64,000 nucleotides of DNA from NCBI GenBank assembly GCA_964529685.1, contig CAZGZC010000001.1, forward strand, positions 124,001 through 188,000, given 5' to 3'. The notes below the pieces were generated by a model. That model was not told the origin of the DNA. It worked only from the letters and a program-made list of their open reading frames with translations, and did not search any database. A program made the translations under genes and the position numbers. Shown in pieces: positions 18,002-27,175 of the stretch; the stretch's first letter is position 1, and every line of letters begins with the position of its first letter. The stretch is from JALQUO01 sp964529685. Lineage in GTDB: Bacteria > Pseudomonadota > Alphaproteobacteria > Rickettsiales > Midichloriaceae.

Positions 18002-18047
18002 AAATTTTTTAAATCAAATTTTTCTATTATTAATGTACAGTATGATA

Positions 18048-18527
18048 TTAATGAGAAGCTTCTCCAGAATCTTTAGAATTATCCATTCCAAACACAAACT
18101 TTGTAATCAATCCTTCAATGCTTATAGATGATTGAGTAAAATCTATTGTATCCCCATCTTTCAAGAAATCAGTCTCAGCACCTGGTACTAGCGAAATATA
18201 CTTATCACCTATTAAGCTAGCGCTAACGATTTCAGCAGATGTATCGATTGGCAACTTTAAATCATTCTGTATAGTAATCTCTATTACTGCATTATAGTTT
18301 GCATTATCAACTTTTTTGCTTTTAACTTCGCCAATTTTAACACCACTTATTGCTACTTCACTACCAATATTTATCCCATCTACTCTCTCAAAAGATGCAT
18401 GTAATGTATAAAAATCTCCTCTATTACTTCTGAAAAAACCATTATTGTGTACAATAATGACTAATATTATGCAAAATACAATTACACAAGCGCCTACAAA
18501 TGTTTCAAAATTTCTATTATCTCTCAT
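18048..18527 (-). CDS. mlaD: Outer membrane lipid asymmetry protein MlaD
   Basis: The 159-residue protein has one N-terminal membrane helix (FVGACVIVFCIILVIIVH) and one MCE domain (YTLHASFERVDGINIGSEVAI, SGVKIGEV, LIGDKYISLVPGA). MlaD is the periplasmic hexameric substrate-binding subunit of the MlaFEDB system that moves phospholipids between the membranes. mlaE and mlaF are not nearby; mlaA is at 46059. It begins directly after the NDUFA12-like gene, an adjacency usual in alphaproteobacteria. Confidence 0.9.
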   Translation of the reverse strand: MRDNRNFETFVGACVIVFCIILVIIVHNNGFFRSNRGDFYTLHASFERVDGINIGSEVAISGVKIGEVKSKKVDNANYNAVIEITIQNDLKLPIDTSAEIVSASLIGDKYISLVPGAETDFLKDGDTIDFTQSSISIEGLITKFVFGMDNSKDSGEASH

Positions 18528-18866
18528 CTATTTAGTATTTTTATGATTCCATGCGAGATACTTTCCATCATACATAGCTTTTGATTCTTTTATATTAACT
18601 TTATCATATTGAGTCACACCACTATCAATCATCCAATGATAGCTTTTTTTTAACTTCATAGGCGGTATATCTATCATATAGTGGAGCCACTTATACCATA
18701 TAGTATCGATATTTGATATAATTCTATTGTCTTTCTGATATATAACCCATCTATTCTTCTTACCAAACCACCTCTTATGTTGACTTTCATAATAGCTGTT
18801 ACCCAATTGATCACTCCCTACAAAATTCCCAAATACTTTTGTATACAAAAAAGTTTTTAAACACAT
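18528..18866 (-). CDS. NADH:ubiquinone oxidoreductase NDUFA12-family subunit
   Basis: The 112-residue protein shows the NDUFA12 (17.2 kDa subunit) pattern: GNFVGSDQLGNSYYESQ, KNRWVIYQ and WYKWLHYMIDIPP. It is an accessory subunit of respiratory complex I kept in alphaproteobacteria and mitochondria. It lies between tsaE (25 bases upstream) and mlaD (directly downstream). Other complex I genes are not in the window. Confidence 0.88.
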   Translation of the reverse strand: MCLKTFLYTKVFGNFVGSDQLGNSYYESQHKRWFGKKNRWVIYQKDNRIISNIDTIWYKWLHYMIDIPPMKLKKSYHWMIDSGVTQYDKVNIKESKAMYDGKYLAWNHKNTK

Positions 18867-18891
18867 ACTTTTTTGAATATTTTATCTTTTT

Positions 18892-19347
18892 CTATTCCAT
18901 CTTACAAGGGCTCATTACCACTGCATGTCTAGCATTTTCATTACAAAATGACAATCTTGTCATAATTAATCTATCAGGAGATAGTCTCTTTAGGATAGGA
19001 AAAGCTATTTCTGGCCATTCAATAATAACTATCCCATTATTCAACATATCAGAGAAGCCAATCTCTTTTATCTCCTCCTGATCTTTCAACCTATACAGAT
19101 CTAAATGATAGACTTCACATTTTTTTAATTGAGAATAGTACTGATGCACTAAGTTAAATGTAGGGCTAGTGTAATCTTTCCCCTGATCAACCAACTTTTT
19201 TAATATATAAGAAGATAAAGTAGTTTTACCTACTCCTAATTCTCCTTCAAGCATCAAAACTGACTTACAGTTGATAAAATCACATAATATATGAGATATC
19301 TCTACAAGATTAGATATAGAATGTATTTCTTTATTTATTAATAACAT
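18892..19347 (-). CDS. tsaE: tRNA threonylcarbamoyladenosine biosynthesis ATPase TsaE
   Basis: The protein has 151 residues with Walker A LEGELGVGKTT (33-43), the switch segment DYTSPTFNLVHQY, VYHLDLYRL, and the Walker B-like IVIIEWPE. With TsaB and TsaD it makes the t6A37 modification of ANN-decoding tRNAs. It heads the minus-strand operon with the NDUFA12-like gene and mlaD. Only 45 bases separate it from the divergent holC, so promoters for both must lie in that gap or in coding sequence. Confidence 0.95.
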   Translation of the reverse strand: MLLINKEIHSISNLVEISHILCDFINCKSVLMLEGELGVGKTTLSSYILKKLVDQGKDYTSPTFNLVHQYYSQLKKCEVYHLDLYRLKDQEEIKEIGFSDMLNNGIVIIEWPEIAFPILKRLSPDRLIMTRLSFCNENARHAVVMSPCKME

Positions 19348-19392
19348 TGTTGAAAAAGCTTTTTCGTATAAAATAACAAAAAAAGACTAACA

Positions 19393-19836
19393 ATGTCTGA
19401 AATAAATATCTACACAACAGATAATGTAATAAAAATCTTACCTAAGCTTGTTGAATCGATTGTATCTCAAAATAAAAGAATATATCTTTTATGTAATGAT
19501 AATAAAGAGGTAGAAGAAATCGATTACCTCCTCTGGTCATATAGTCAATTATCATTTATTCCACATGCTACAATCTCAGATTTATATAAAGATCATCAAA
19601 TGGTTGTGATAGGCACAGAAATAGACTATGAATCTAAAGCAACAGTTATAATCTCCTTATCATCTATAGTTCATGAAAAATTACTTTTTTTTATAAAAAA
19701 ATATGAGAAAATATTATTATTCAACTACCATTTGGATAAATGCCCAGAAATCTCTCATGTAAATCTAATTGAGCAGGATATAACAGGAAAATGGATAAAA
19801 AAGACTTATGAAAACAATAGCAATTCAGGGAGATAA
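19393..19836 (+). CDS. holC: DNA polymerase III subunit chi
   Basis: The 147-residue protein resembles HolC: an N-terminal INIYTTDNVIKILPKLVESI, NKRIYLLCNDNKEVEEIDYLLWSYSQLSFIPHA and a C-terminal nucleotide-binding-like fold. Chi links the clamp loader to single-strand DNA binding protein. Conservation is modest, but the W-S-x-x-x-x-x-F-I-P-H segment is typical. Its 3' end overlaps gshB by 29 bases, so the two are probably co-transcribed. Confidence 0.75.
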   Translation: MSEINIYTTDNVIKILPKLVESIVSQNKRIYLLCNDNKEVEEIDYLLWSYSQLSFIPHATISDLYKDHQMVVIGTEIDYESKATVIISLSSIVHEKLLFFIKKYEKILLFNYHLDKCPEISHVNLIEQDITGKWIKKTYENNSNSGR

Positions 19837-20743
19837 GCTTGAAAAATTGAACTTAAATGTAGATACTAGTCTATATATAGCAAGCCAGCTTCAGAACTAC
19901 AAAATTTTTTGGTATGAGCCACACAAACTTAGTTATTGTAATGGGCAATTTATAGCTACAGGAGTTTATATTAAATCTCATTTTGAGAGCAATAAATTGG
20001 AATATATAAAGCTAGAGGAAGGGATTATAGATTTATCAACTGTCAGTTGCATAATGATTAGACAGGATCCTCCTGTAAATATGGAATATATAGCATCTAC
20101 ACATATTTTATCTCTTTTATCTCAAAATTTTCCAAACATCTTTTTTATAAATAATCCAGATGCTGTGAGAAACTATGTAGAGAAGTTTCTACCAATCATC
20201 ACTTCATATACCAACACTCCGCCAACTTTAATCTCTAATGATTTAGGAGAAATAAAATTATTTCTCAGTAAATATCAAAAAATAATAATGAAACCAATAT
20301 ACGATTATGGAGGTCATGAGATAATTACAATCGCAGTAGGTGAAGAAAAATTTGTCTCAGAATATTTAGATAAACATCCTAAAATACAAGTAATAATACA
20401 AAAATTTCTACCTGAGATATATAAGGGTGATAAGAGAATTATTATATGTGATGGGGAAGTATTAGGAAGTTTAGGGCGAATTCCAGATCAAGAAAATTTT
20501 TTAACAAACACTTGCATGGGAGGAAAAATCATACCTTCAGATCTAACTGATGAAGAATATAGAACTTGTGATTTTATAGCTAAACAACTTAAGCAGCTAG
20601 GGATATTTTTTGCAGGCATCGATATGATTGGAGAATTTATAACAGAGGTTAATATCACGTCCCCAGGTCTCCTCACATCACTTCATAAAGAATATGGATA
20701 CCCTGAGAAATTTTTCTATAAACTCGAAGAAAATATCTTTTGA
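19808..20743 (+). CDS. gshB: Glutathione synthase
   Basis: The protein has 311 residues with ATP-grasp layout: CIMIRQDPPVNMEYI and FFINNPDAVRNYVEKF in the N-terminal part, then IMKPIYDYGGHEI, VIIQKFLPEIYKGDKR and GIDMIGEFITEVNITSPGL. It joins glycine to gamma-glutamylcysteine, completing glutathione synthesis started by gshA (2456). The chosen ATG lies inside holC and gives the family's normal N-terminus (KTIAIQGDKLEKLNL). It is well preserved with no sign of decay. Confidence 0.95.
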   Translation: MKTIAIQGDKLEKLNLNVDTSLYIASQLQNYKIFWYEPHKLSYCNGQFIATGVYIKSHFESNKLEYIKLEEGIIDLSTVSCIMIRQDPPVNMEYIASTHILSLLSQNFPNIFFINNPDAVRNYVEKFLPIITSYTNTPPTLISNDLGEIKLFLSKYQKIIMKPIYDYGGHEIITIAVGEEKFVSEYLDKHPKIQVIIQKFLPEIYKGDKRIIICDGEVLGSLGRIPDQENFLTNTCMGGKIIPSDLTDEEYRTCDFIAKQLKQLGIFFAGIDMIGEFITEVNITSPGLLTSLHKEYGYPEKFFYKLEENIF

Positions 20744-21014
20744 TAACTATATTCTTTTTTATAAGTCAATCATAAGTAGAGTATATAAAATTCTTATTCA
20801 ATCCATATACATATATATGGTAATTTCAAATTTTGTATCAAAATAGATTGATATTGTGCAAAAGCAGGTATCTTTTTCGCATATATTAGTTAATAATTCC
20901 CTATTAGAGAAACTCATTAAGAAAGAATAACTATCTCTTTCGTATAACTCGTAACATACGAATGTCATCTTGACATAGTGTAAAAGTACAAGGTGTAAGG
21001 TAGTGGTAATACAC
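20744..21014. other. Spacer of 271 bases, no gene recognised
   Basis: This spacer separates gshB from the convergent inositol-monophosphatase-like gene. The only notable structure is a short AT-rich palindrome at 20803-20820 (ccatat arms). No T-tracted terminator hairpin or RNA gene is evident, and the open frames here look random. Confidence 0.4.
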
Positions 21015-21791
21015 TTATTCCTGAGAAGCACCTTCTGCAGACTTCTGCATAGAACTTCTTACCAATAATTTCTTACCAAAAACATATGAACCATTAATGA
21101 AACCATCTGCACCGCCAGAACCATTAACAAAATAACTGATAAACTTCAAAAATTCTTCAGATGGACGAGTGTAAAAAGCTATGTCAATCTTATTCTGTAA
21201 CACTCTCACCAGATCACACAAAATACTGCCAGACGAAACAAAGTGAATTTCACGCTTAATGTTCAACTGGTGATTGTGATGATCTGTAGCACAGACAATA
21301 GTAGGAAAGTTTATATTAACAGACTGATTAACCTTGATCTTTCTCGTCAAACCGTCCTGCGATAGAGAAAAAAACTCCTCAGAATTCTCTGAATAAATTG
21401 CCGTATTGGTTGCAGGAAGATAAACTGCAGTTATTTTATGCCAATCCGTAGCTTCAAGAGACAATCCAAATGCGATATTTTCAATACCATGGCCAAGATT
21501 AATCATATTATCAATCCCAATAACAGAAGCATGGAAGTTACTGTTGTTTCCTGCTACTCTATATGAATTATTTATACTTTTACTAGTACCATCAGGAGAA
21601 AATAAAACTATTTCGCTAGTTTCACTACTCAGTTCTTTGGCGATATTACTCTCAAACCTTGCCTGTGAACTTTTGACAAATTTACTAAGATTTTTAGACC
21701 CATGTAAATGGTTTATTTCAATCAGATCACGAGAAATATTAACAGCTGCCTTTTCACAGGCATTTATAATTGCTTTGGTATGTTTATACAT
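21015..21791 (-). CDS. Degenerate inositol monophosphatase-like protein
   Basis: The 258-residue protein follows the outline of the SuhB/IMPase family: an N-terminal helix pair (INACEKAAVNISRDLIEI), a segment ITAVYLPATNTAIYSENSEEF equal to the usual V-x-x-P-x-x-x-E-x-F-x-A block, and a C-terminal IDIAFYTRPS. But the metal-binding E-E and D-P-L-D-G-T motifs are not there; the expected place reads VIGIDNMINLGHG. If the kinship is right, it has probably lost phosphatase activity and may have a binding role. Rickettsia carry similarly weak homologues as far as I recall. The family call is tentative. Confidence 0.5.
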   Translation of the reverse strand: MYKHTKAIINACEKAAVNISRDLIEINHLHGSKNLSKFVKSSQARFESNIAKELSSETSEIVLFSPDGTSKSINNSYRVAGNNSNFHASVIGIDNMINLGHGIENIAFGLSLEATDWHKITAVYLPATNTAIYSENSEEFFSLSQDGLTRKIKVNQSVNINFPTIVCATDHHNHQLNIKREIHFVSSGSILCDLVRVLQNKIDIAFYTRPSEEFLKFISYFVNGSGGADGFINGSYVFGKKLLVRSSMQKSAEGASQE

Positions 21792-21861
21792 AAAGAATGG
21801 TTGACAAAATTACATCAAGAAGTGTATTCTATTTAAAGTTAATTAGTGTTACTGTCAAGTT

Positions 21862-22569
21862 ATGAAAGTTGGAATTGTCGGATATAGAGGCAAAATGGGA
21901 CAAGCAATACTAGCTAAGGCAAAGACTGAGGCAGACATATCAATCACAATGCTACACTCAAGACACCTTCAGAACTACACAGCAATACCAGTTACTGACT
22001 CACTAAAGGAGTTAGTAGCACACTGTGACATAATAATTGACTTCTCTCGCCCAGAAACTTCACTTGAGGTAATAAAACTATGTATTAAAAATCGCGTGGG
22101 AGTTGTATGTGGAACAACTGGTTTTACTCATGATGAAATAGATAAAATAAGCAAACTCTCTAAAAAAGGAAAGATTTTCTATGCAACAAACATGTCATTA
22201 GGTATAGCTATTTTATCAAATATAGTACAGTCAGTAGTTGATGGATTTATTAAAAATGGCATTACACCAGAGATTTCAATCTTAGAACGACATCATAAGC
22301 ATAAGGCTGATAAACCATCGGGCACTGCCATAACATTAGCTAATATTATTAATCATAGATTGAATACGACTCCAAATATAGTATCTTTACGGTACGGAGC
22401 GAATGTGGGAGAGCATGAAATCATTATTTCAACTGATATGGAGACGATTGTTCTCAAACACCAAGCAATAGACAGACAACTCTTTGCAACAGGAGCAGTA
22501 GCGGCAGCTAAGTTTTTACACAACCAGGAAGAGAATAGAATCTACAGTATGAATGATATGGTGAAGTAA
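21862..22569 (+). CDS. dapB: 4-hydroxy-tetrahydrodipicolinate reductase
   Basis: The protein has 235 residues with NAD(P)-binding VGIVGYRGKMGQ, GVVCGTTGFT, and the signature ILERHHKHKADKPSGTA containing the catalytic HH and KxDxPSGTA loop. It acts in the diaminopimelate/lysine pathway, which supplies peptidoglycan cross-links, consistent with the lytic transglycosylase and MreB elsewhere in the window. It stands alone, divergent from the IMPase-like gene across 70 bases. Confidence 0.96.
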   Translation: MKVGIVGYRGKMGQAILAKAKTEADISITMLHSRHLQNYTAIPVTDSLKELVAHCDIIIDFSRPETSLEVIKLCIKNRVGVVCGTTGFTHDEIDKISKLSKKGKIFYATNMSLGIAILSNIVQSVVDGFIKNGITPEISILERHHKHKADKPSGTAITLANIINHRLNTTPNIVSLRYGANVGEHEIIISTDMETIVLKHQAIDRQLFATGAVAAAKFLHNQEENRIYSMNDMVK

Positions 22570-22905
22570 TTTATTCTAATTTTCAAAAAACTCTTTTAAC
22601 ATAATGAATTAAATAACAGATAAAATTTTGCTTAAAATTAACTAAAAAATATTTTGAATGCAGAAGACAAAAATACTTTTAACGATCCAGAGATTATTTT
22701 AGATTTATAAGATTAGTACTGAGATGAAATTTATCGAATCTTTTAAAAAAGAAAATTTTATGATCTTTTCAAGGAAATAGTAGTAGAATTAGAAGAAAGG
22801 TATGAAAATATGACTGATTATTATCAAGAATTTAAAAGTAATGAAGCTTTAAATTATAGTGAGACTCAACAATTCACAAAGCAAACAATGATAATCATTT
22901 CATAA
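22570..22905 (+). pseudogene. Spacer with the tail of a decayed coding sequence
   Basis: Between dapB and the convergent radA there is no intact gene. From about 22747 to a stop at 22903-22905 one frame stays open for 52 codons, without a start codon at its head. It encodes an acidic, helix-rich peptide including EIVVELEERYENMTDYYQEF. Its end overlaps the radA stop by a few bases. Upstream, the frame is closed by repeated stops. It looks like the remains of an unknown protein gene. Confidence 0.35.
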
Positions 22906-24256
22906 GCAAGGCAATAATTTCTCTTATATGTCTTATATTAATCACATTCACATCAGATATCTGTAACTTCTCAGGTAATGATGTAACGACTGTTTTGAAT
23001 CCAAGCTTTGCAGCTTCTTTTATTCTTATTTCAAGATGAGAGGCAGTTCTTAGCTCACCAAGGAGACCAATTTCTCCTACAAAAGCCATATCTTGTTGTA
23101 TAGTTATATTTTTATGAGCAGAAAGGAGTGCTACAGCAACTGCTAAATCTAACCCTGTATCAGATACTTTTGTACCCCCTGCAACATTTAAATAAATTTC
23201 CTTATCCATTATATTGACTCCAATTCTAGCATTTAAAATCGCAATTATCATAGCAAGCCTATTATGATCCCAACCAATAGCAGCGCGTCTAGGAGTTGGT
23301 ATATAAGATGGAGCAACCAATGCTTGGACCTCAATTAATATACCTCTGGTGCCTTCAATTCCAGCAAATACACAGGAACCACTAATATTAGTTCTAGTAG
23401 TTGGCATAAATATTTTAGATGGATTCAGTACTTCTATCAATCCGGAACTTGACATTTCAAATATACCAATTTCATTTGTGGAACCATATCTATTTTTAAG
23501 CCCCCTAATTATTCTATATTGACTAGTGTTATCACTTTCAAATGATAAAACAACGTCAACCATATGCTCAAGTAATTTTGGTCCAGCTATCTGTCCTTCT
23601 TTATTTATGTGGCCAACAATGACTATACAGATCCCTAGCTTCTTAGCAGCATTTATCAGCTCTAATGTACATGCTTTTACTTGGCTGATACTACCTGGAG
23701 AACTATCTACTTCCTCAGAGCTAAGAGTTTGAATTGAGTCAATAACAACTATTCCTGAAGATGCCATCGAGTTCATCACACTGAGTATCTGACTCATATC
23801 AGTTGTAGATATCACCTTGATCTTCTCTTTAATAGACATCCTATCAGCCCTAACTCTTATCTGATCAATTGATTCCTCGCCAGTTATATAGCAGGTAAAA
23901 ATTCCTTGCTTAGCCATAGAATTACATAGCTGTAGTAATAGAGTTGATTTACCAATTCCTGGCTCACCAGAAAGCAGGACAGCAGTTCCAACAACGAGTC
24001 CACCACCAAGTACTCTATCCAGCTCAGATATATTTGTTTTGCTTCTAATAGTCTTTTCAATCACCAATTCTGAATTAAGATCTTCCAGCTGATCAAATGA
24101 GATTTGTGCTTTAGGAGAGATAGCTTTACCAGTAGAGCTGCTTACAGTAAATTCCTTAATGCAGTTCCATTCACCACATGATTTACATTTGCCAACCCAT
24201 TGTTTATAGTTCTGCCCACAGTTACTACAAAGATACTCTTGCTTTACCTTTTTCAT
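22895..24256 (-). CDS. radA: DNA repair protein RadA
   Basis: The protein has 453 residues with the N-terminal zinc finger (C10, C13, C24, C27), Walker A GEPGIGKST (97-105), a RadA KNRYG motif in GLKNRYGSTNEIG, and a C-terminal Lon-like domain (GGTKVSDTGLDLAVAVALLS). It is a RecA-like branch migration helicase that processes recombination intermediates. recA and addB are also in the window. It is alone on its strand, with a 291-base featureless spacer upstream. Confidence 0.96.
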   Translation of the reverse strand: MKKVKQEYLCSNCGQNYKQWVGKCKSCGEWNCIKEFTVSSSTGKAISPKAQISFDQLEDLNSELVIEKTIRSKTNISELDRVLGGGLVVGTAVLLSGEPGIGKSTLLLQLCNSMAKQGIFTCYITGEESIDQIRVRADRMSIKEKIKVISTTDMSQILSVMNSMASSGIVVIDSIQTLSSEEVDSSPGSISQVKACTLELINAAKKLGICIVIVGHINKEGQIAGPKLLEHMVDVVLSFESDNTSQYRIIRGLKNRYGSTNEIGIFEMSSSGLIEVLNPSKIFMPTTRTNISGSCVFAGIEGTRGILIEVQALVAPSYIPTPRRAAIGWDHNRLAMIIAILNARIGVNIMDKEIYLNVAGGTKVSDTGLDLAVAVALLSAHKNITIQQDMAFVGEIGLLGELRTASHLEIRIKEAAKLGFKTVVTSLPEKLQISDVNVINIRHIREIIALLMK

Positions 24257-24547
24257 AAAATTTTTAGATTACTATATTTTATAGTAATTACTAGAGCAAT
24301 CTCAGAAATTTTGATTAATTAATTTAAATATACAGAATCAGATTCTTGTAATAGAAATTTATGAAAATATATAGAAGAACAATTTTGTTGAGCAATCTTC
24401 ATATTGAAATATACAAATCTGCGCTCTTTTTATCAAGAGAATATAAATTAAAGATTGCTTAGTATAATTTAGCAAGGAGTGATTTAGTATATAGAACCAA
24501 AAGAATATGATTCATCAAGTTTAATAAACTTAACATAAAATTGAAAT
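24257..24547. other. Spacer of 291 bases, no gene recognised
   Basis: This AT-rich spacer lies between der and radA (both minus strand). It probably holds the radA promoter and any 3' end signals of der. I see no convincing promoter boxes, hairpin with T-tract, or RNA gene. Confidence 0.35.
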
Positions 24548-25924
24548 CTACTTCACATAAGGGTTATTAGTAGTTTTAATTAAAAATCTCAGAGGAATTC
24601 CTTCAATATCAAATCTTTTAGCTAGAGATCTCTTCATATAGCGGATATAGCTAGTAGGGATCTTGGTAGTATTAGCAAACAGCATAAAAGTTGGCGGCTG
24701 AGTAGACTTCTGCGTCATATACTTAATATTTATCGGTACTTTTCTAGATTTTAACAGAGGAGGTACTCTACTGGTAGTGACATCTTTCAACCATTTGTTT
24801 AGCTGTCCAGTGCTAATTTTCCTTTGCCATCTATCAAAAATTGTTACGACATTTTTAAGTAAAATATTTAAATATTTCCCTTGCAGAGCAGATATATAAA
24901 TAATTGGTATCTTTTCTATCGATTCTAAGTAGTCATATGCAACCTCTTCTAACTTCTGAGCAATCTGAGCTCTAATATCTTGTCCAAGCAGATCTATTTT
25001 ATTTACCGCAAATATCAGCCCTTTTCCCTCATTTACTACTATTTTTGCTATATTTAGATCTTGCCTCTCAAATGGCATAGTTGCATCCATTACAACGACA
25101 ACTACATTACTTCTTCTTATGGCTGTAATGCTTTGTCCAAGAGATCTACTTTCAATATCTTCATCTATCTTACTTCTCCTCCTCATTCCTGCTGTATCAA
25201 TCAATAATAGCCTCTTCTGACTCTCCTCAAATTCAATTTCAATATCATCTGTAATTGCGTCTCTAGTAGTACCAGAAACCTCACTTACAATTGATCTCTC
25301 TTTATTAAGCAAACAGTTAAACATAGTTGATTTTCCTACATTTGGACGGCCAACTATAGCAATTTTAATAGTGTCATCTAGCGCCTCAATATCAACTACT
25401 TCTTCTTCAATTTTAGGTAATAACTGATATAGTCTTTCATATAACTCATACATTCCTGTACTATGCATAGCTGATATATAAATAGGATCACCAAAACCAA
25501 GCTGATATAGATCATTTTTATTTGCATTTGTTCTTTTGTCACCTGCTTCACTTTTATTAACCAATAAAATTACATCTTTATGAGTCTTTCTAACTTTATC
25601 TGCAAAACTAGCATCTTCTGAAGTTACACCAGCTATTCCATCAACTACAAATAAAATTACTTTTGCATCATCTATTGCCTTCTCAGTGGTGCAACTCATA
25701 AGGGATTGTAATTTTGGATTTGCACCTAATTCATCATCTGATGTCCAGCCGGCTGTATCAATTGCGATAAAGTTTAGATCATCTAGCTCTGCAGGATGCA
25801 TCTTTATGTCTCTAGTGACACCAGGCATATCATCTACTATAGCTAATTTCTTACCGCAAAGCCTATTGAAAAGAGTAGATTTGCCTACATTTGGCCTACC
25901 TATTAGGAGAATTTTATAAGTCAT
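24548..25924 (-). CDS. der: Ribosome-associated GTPase Der (EngA)
   Basis: The 458-residue protein has two tandem G domains, each with P-loop GRPNVGKST (first at residues 9-17), D-T-A-G switch II motifs and NKxD motifs (NKSE in the first, NKID in the second), plus a C-terminal KH-like domain. Der is needed for 50S subunit assembly. The upstream 400 bases contain a decayed coding sequence on the same strand. The usual neighbour bamB is elsewhere. Confidence 0.97.
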   Translation of the reverse strand: MTYKILLIGRPNVGKSTLFNRLCGKKLAIVDDMPGVTRDIKMHPAELDDLNFIAIDTAGWTSDDELGANPKLQSLMSCTTEKAIDDAKVILFVVDGIAGVTSEDASFADKVRKTHKDVILLVNKSEAGDKRTNANKNDLYQLGFGDPIYISAMHSTGMYELYERLYQLLPKIEEEVVDIEALDDTIKIAIVGRPNVGKSTMFNCLLNKERSIVSEVSGTTRDAITDDIEIEFEESQKRLLLIDTAGMRRRSKIDEDIESRSLGQSITAIRRSNVVVVVMDATMPFERQDLNIAKIVVNEGKGLIFAVNKIDLLGQDIRAQIAQKLEEVAYDYLESIEKIPIIYISALQGKYLNILLKNVVTIFDRWQRKISTGQLNKWLKDVTTSRVPPLLKSRKVPINIKYMTQKSTQPPTFMLFANTTKIPTSYIRYMKRSLAKRFDIEGIPLRFLIKTTNNPYVK

Positions 25925-26341
25925 TTTTGGCGATAGTCTACCATAAAGAACTCAATAGCTCAAAAGTTATAATTCAAAAACTCTCAGTGTAGGAGTACTA
26001 TTAATTCCGGCTGATCTGGCTACAAAACTAACTCTGTCATCAAGATTGATTAGTATAACATGTCTAACTACTGATCTATCATCAATTGCTGTTACTGAGA
26101 GAGTTTTTTCCAGCCACTATAATCTCAATATCATCAACTAAATCTTCTATTGATATCTCAGAAATATCTAAAAATCTTTACTTATAGACATAACAACAGA
26201 TGGAATAAATTTGGGGTATTTTCTTTTTTCTCCGCAGTGGATTAAAGATTTGTCTTAATATTATTTATCTCAAGTATAAACATACTTGCAATTTTTTAAA
26301 TAAAGATATAAACTTGTGCGAAATCTTTTTTAAAAAAGTAT
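25925..26341 (-). pseudogene. Decayed coding sequence upstream of der
   Basis: On the minus strand a frame ending with a stop at 25967-25969 is open back to about 26100 and reads DDRSVVRHVILINLDDRVSF, ending STPTLRVFEL. Directly upstream, in a second frame, DISEISIEDLVDDIEIIVAG follows (about 26101-26170), and further up a third frame holds IPSVVMSISKDF before a stop. This looks like one gene broken by frameshifts and stops; I do not recognise the family. The last ~60 bases before rpmI are AT-rich and should hold its promoter. Confidence 0.45.
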
Positions 26342-26584
26342 ATGCCAAAATTAAAAACCAACAGTAGCGCTAAGAAGGGTCGCTTCAAAGTGACTGGCAC
26401 TGGTAAAGTCTTAGCTTCTCAGGCAAACAAGCGCCACAACATGCGTAAGAGAAGTTTAAGGCAGTTAAGAAATCAACAAGGGACAGTAACTCTCAATGAG
26501 ATAGAGACAAAAAGAGCTCTTTCATATATGCCTTACAGCATAAAGAGAAAGAGTAAAGCTGTTAATTCTGAAGCAGCTGCATAA
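26342..26584 (+). CDS. rpmI: Large subunit ribosomal protein bL35
   Basis: The 80-residue basic protein starts with the L35 signature KLKTNSSAKKGRFKVTGTGK, followed by NKRHNMRKRSLRQLRN. It is ~15 residues longer than most bL35, the extra being at the C-terminus. It is followed after 26 bases by rplT in the conserved order. infC, which usually precedes this pair, is not upstream; a decayed unrelated sequence is there instead. Confidence 0.95.
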   Translation: MPKLKTNSSAKKGRFKVTGTGKVLASQANKRHNMRKRSLRQLRNQQGTVTLNEIETKRALSYMPYSIKRKSKAVNSEAAA

Positions 26585-26610
26585 ATAAATTGAATAAATG
26601 AAGAAACAAT

Positions 26611-26964
26611 ATGGCGAGAATTAAAAGAGGCTTAACTTCGAGAGCAAGACATAAAAAAGTCTTGGATATGGCGAAAGGCTACCGTGGCCGCGCTAAAAGT
26701 TGTATTAGAGTTGCTATTGAGAAGGTAGAAAAAGCACTGCAGTACTCATATAGAGATAGAAGAAATAGAAAGCGTGACTTCCGCTCAATCTGGATCCAAA
26801 GAATTAACGCGGCGGTCAGAGAACAAGGTATGGTTTACTCAACCTTTATGGCCGGTCTTGCTAAAGAGGGTATAACAATAAATAGAAAAATGCTATCTGA
26901 AATAGCAATACATCAGCCACAGGATTTCAACAAAATCGTTGATAGAGTTAGAGCTGCCAACTAA
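26611..26964 (+). CDS. rplT: Large subunit ribosomal protein bL20
   Basis: The protein has 117 residues with the normal bL20 sequence ARIKRGLTSRARHKKVLDMA and FRSIWIQRINAAVREQGM. It binds 23S rRNA early in 50S assembly. It lies in the standard rpmI-rplT order. The pheS-pheT pair that often follows is absent here; pheT is 4.6 kb downstream on the other strand. Confidence 0.97.
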   Translation: MARIKRGLTSRARHKKVLDMAKGYRGRAKSCIRVAIEKVEKALQYSYRDRRNRKRDFRSIWIQRINAAVREQGMVYSTFMAGLAKEGITINRKMLSEIAIHQPQDFNKIVDRVRAAN

Positions 26965-27118
26965 AAGTTAATATCTTTATTAGGGAGATGTTTCATACAT
27001 TTTTTTTGTTTTGTAAGTGTTTTTTATAAAGCATTTACTAAAAACTCTATTTAAAAGATAACAATTTAAAATTGAAAAGCAGCACAAGTAACAGTAGTAA
27101 ACATGCTATAAACAGATA

Positions 27119-27163
27119 AAGATAATAAATATCCTATCGCTGTGATCTGCAATTTATTATCTT
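27119..27163. repeat. 12-bp inverted repeat between convergent rplT and ABC-F gene
   Basis: Arms aagataataaat (27119-27130) and atttattatctt (27152-27163) are perfect complements around a 21-base loop. It lies just past the stop of the minus-strand ABC-F gene and ~155 bases after rplT. It could form a weak AT-rich hairpin that ends one or both transcripts, but no clear T-tract follows on either strand. Confidence 0.4.
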
Positions 27164-27175
27164 AGAGCTTTCACT

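Noticed and set aside
20803..20820. Palindrome as operator or attachment site
   Set aside because: It is a short AT-alternating sequence expected by chance in such AT-rich DNA, with no linked gene or repeat copy.
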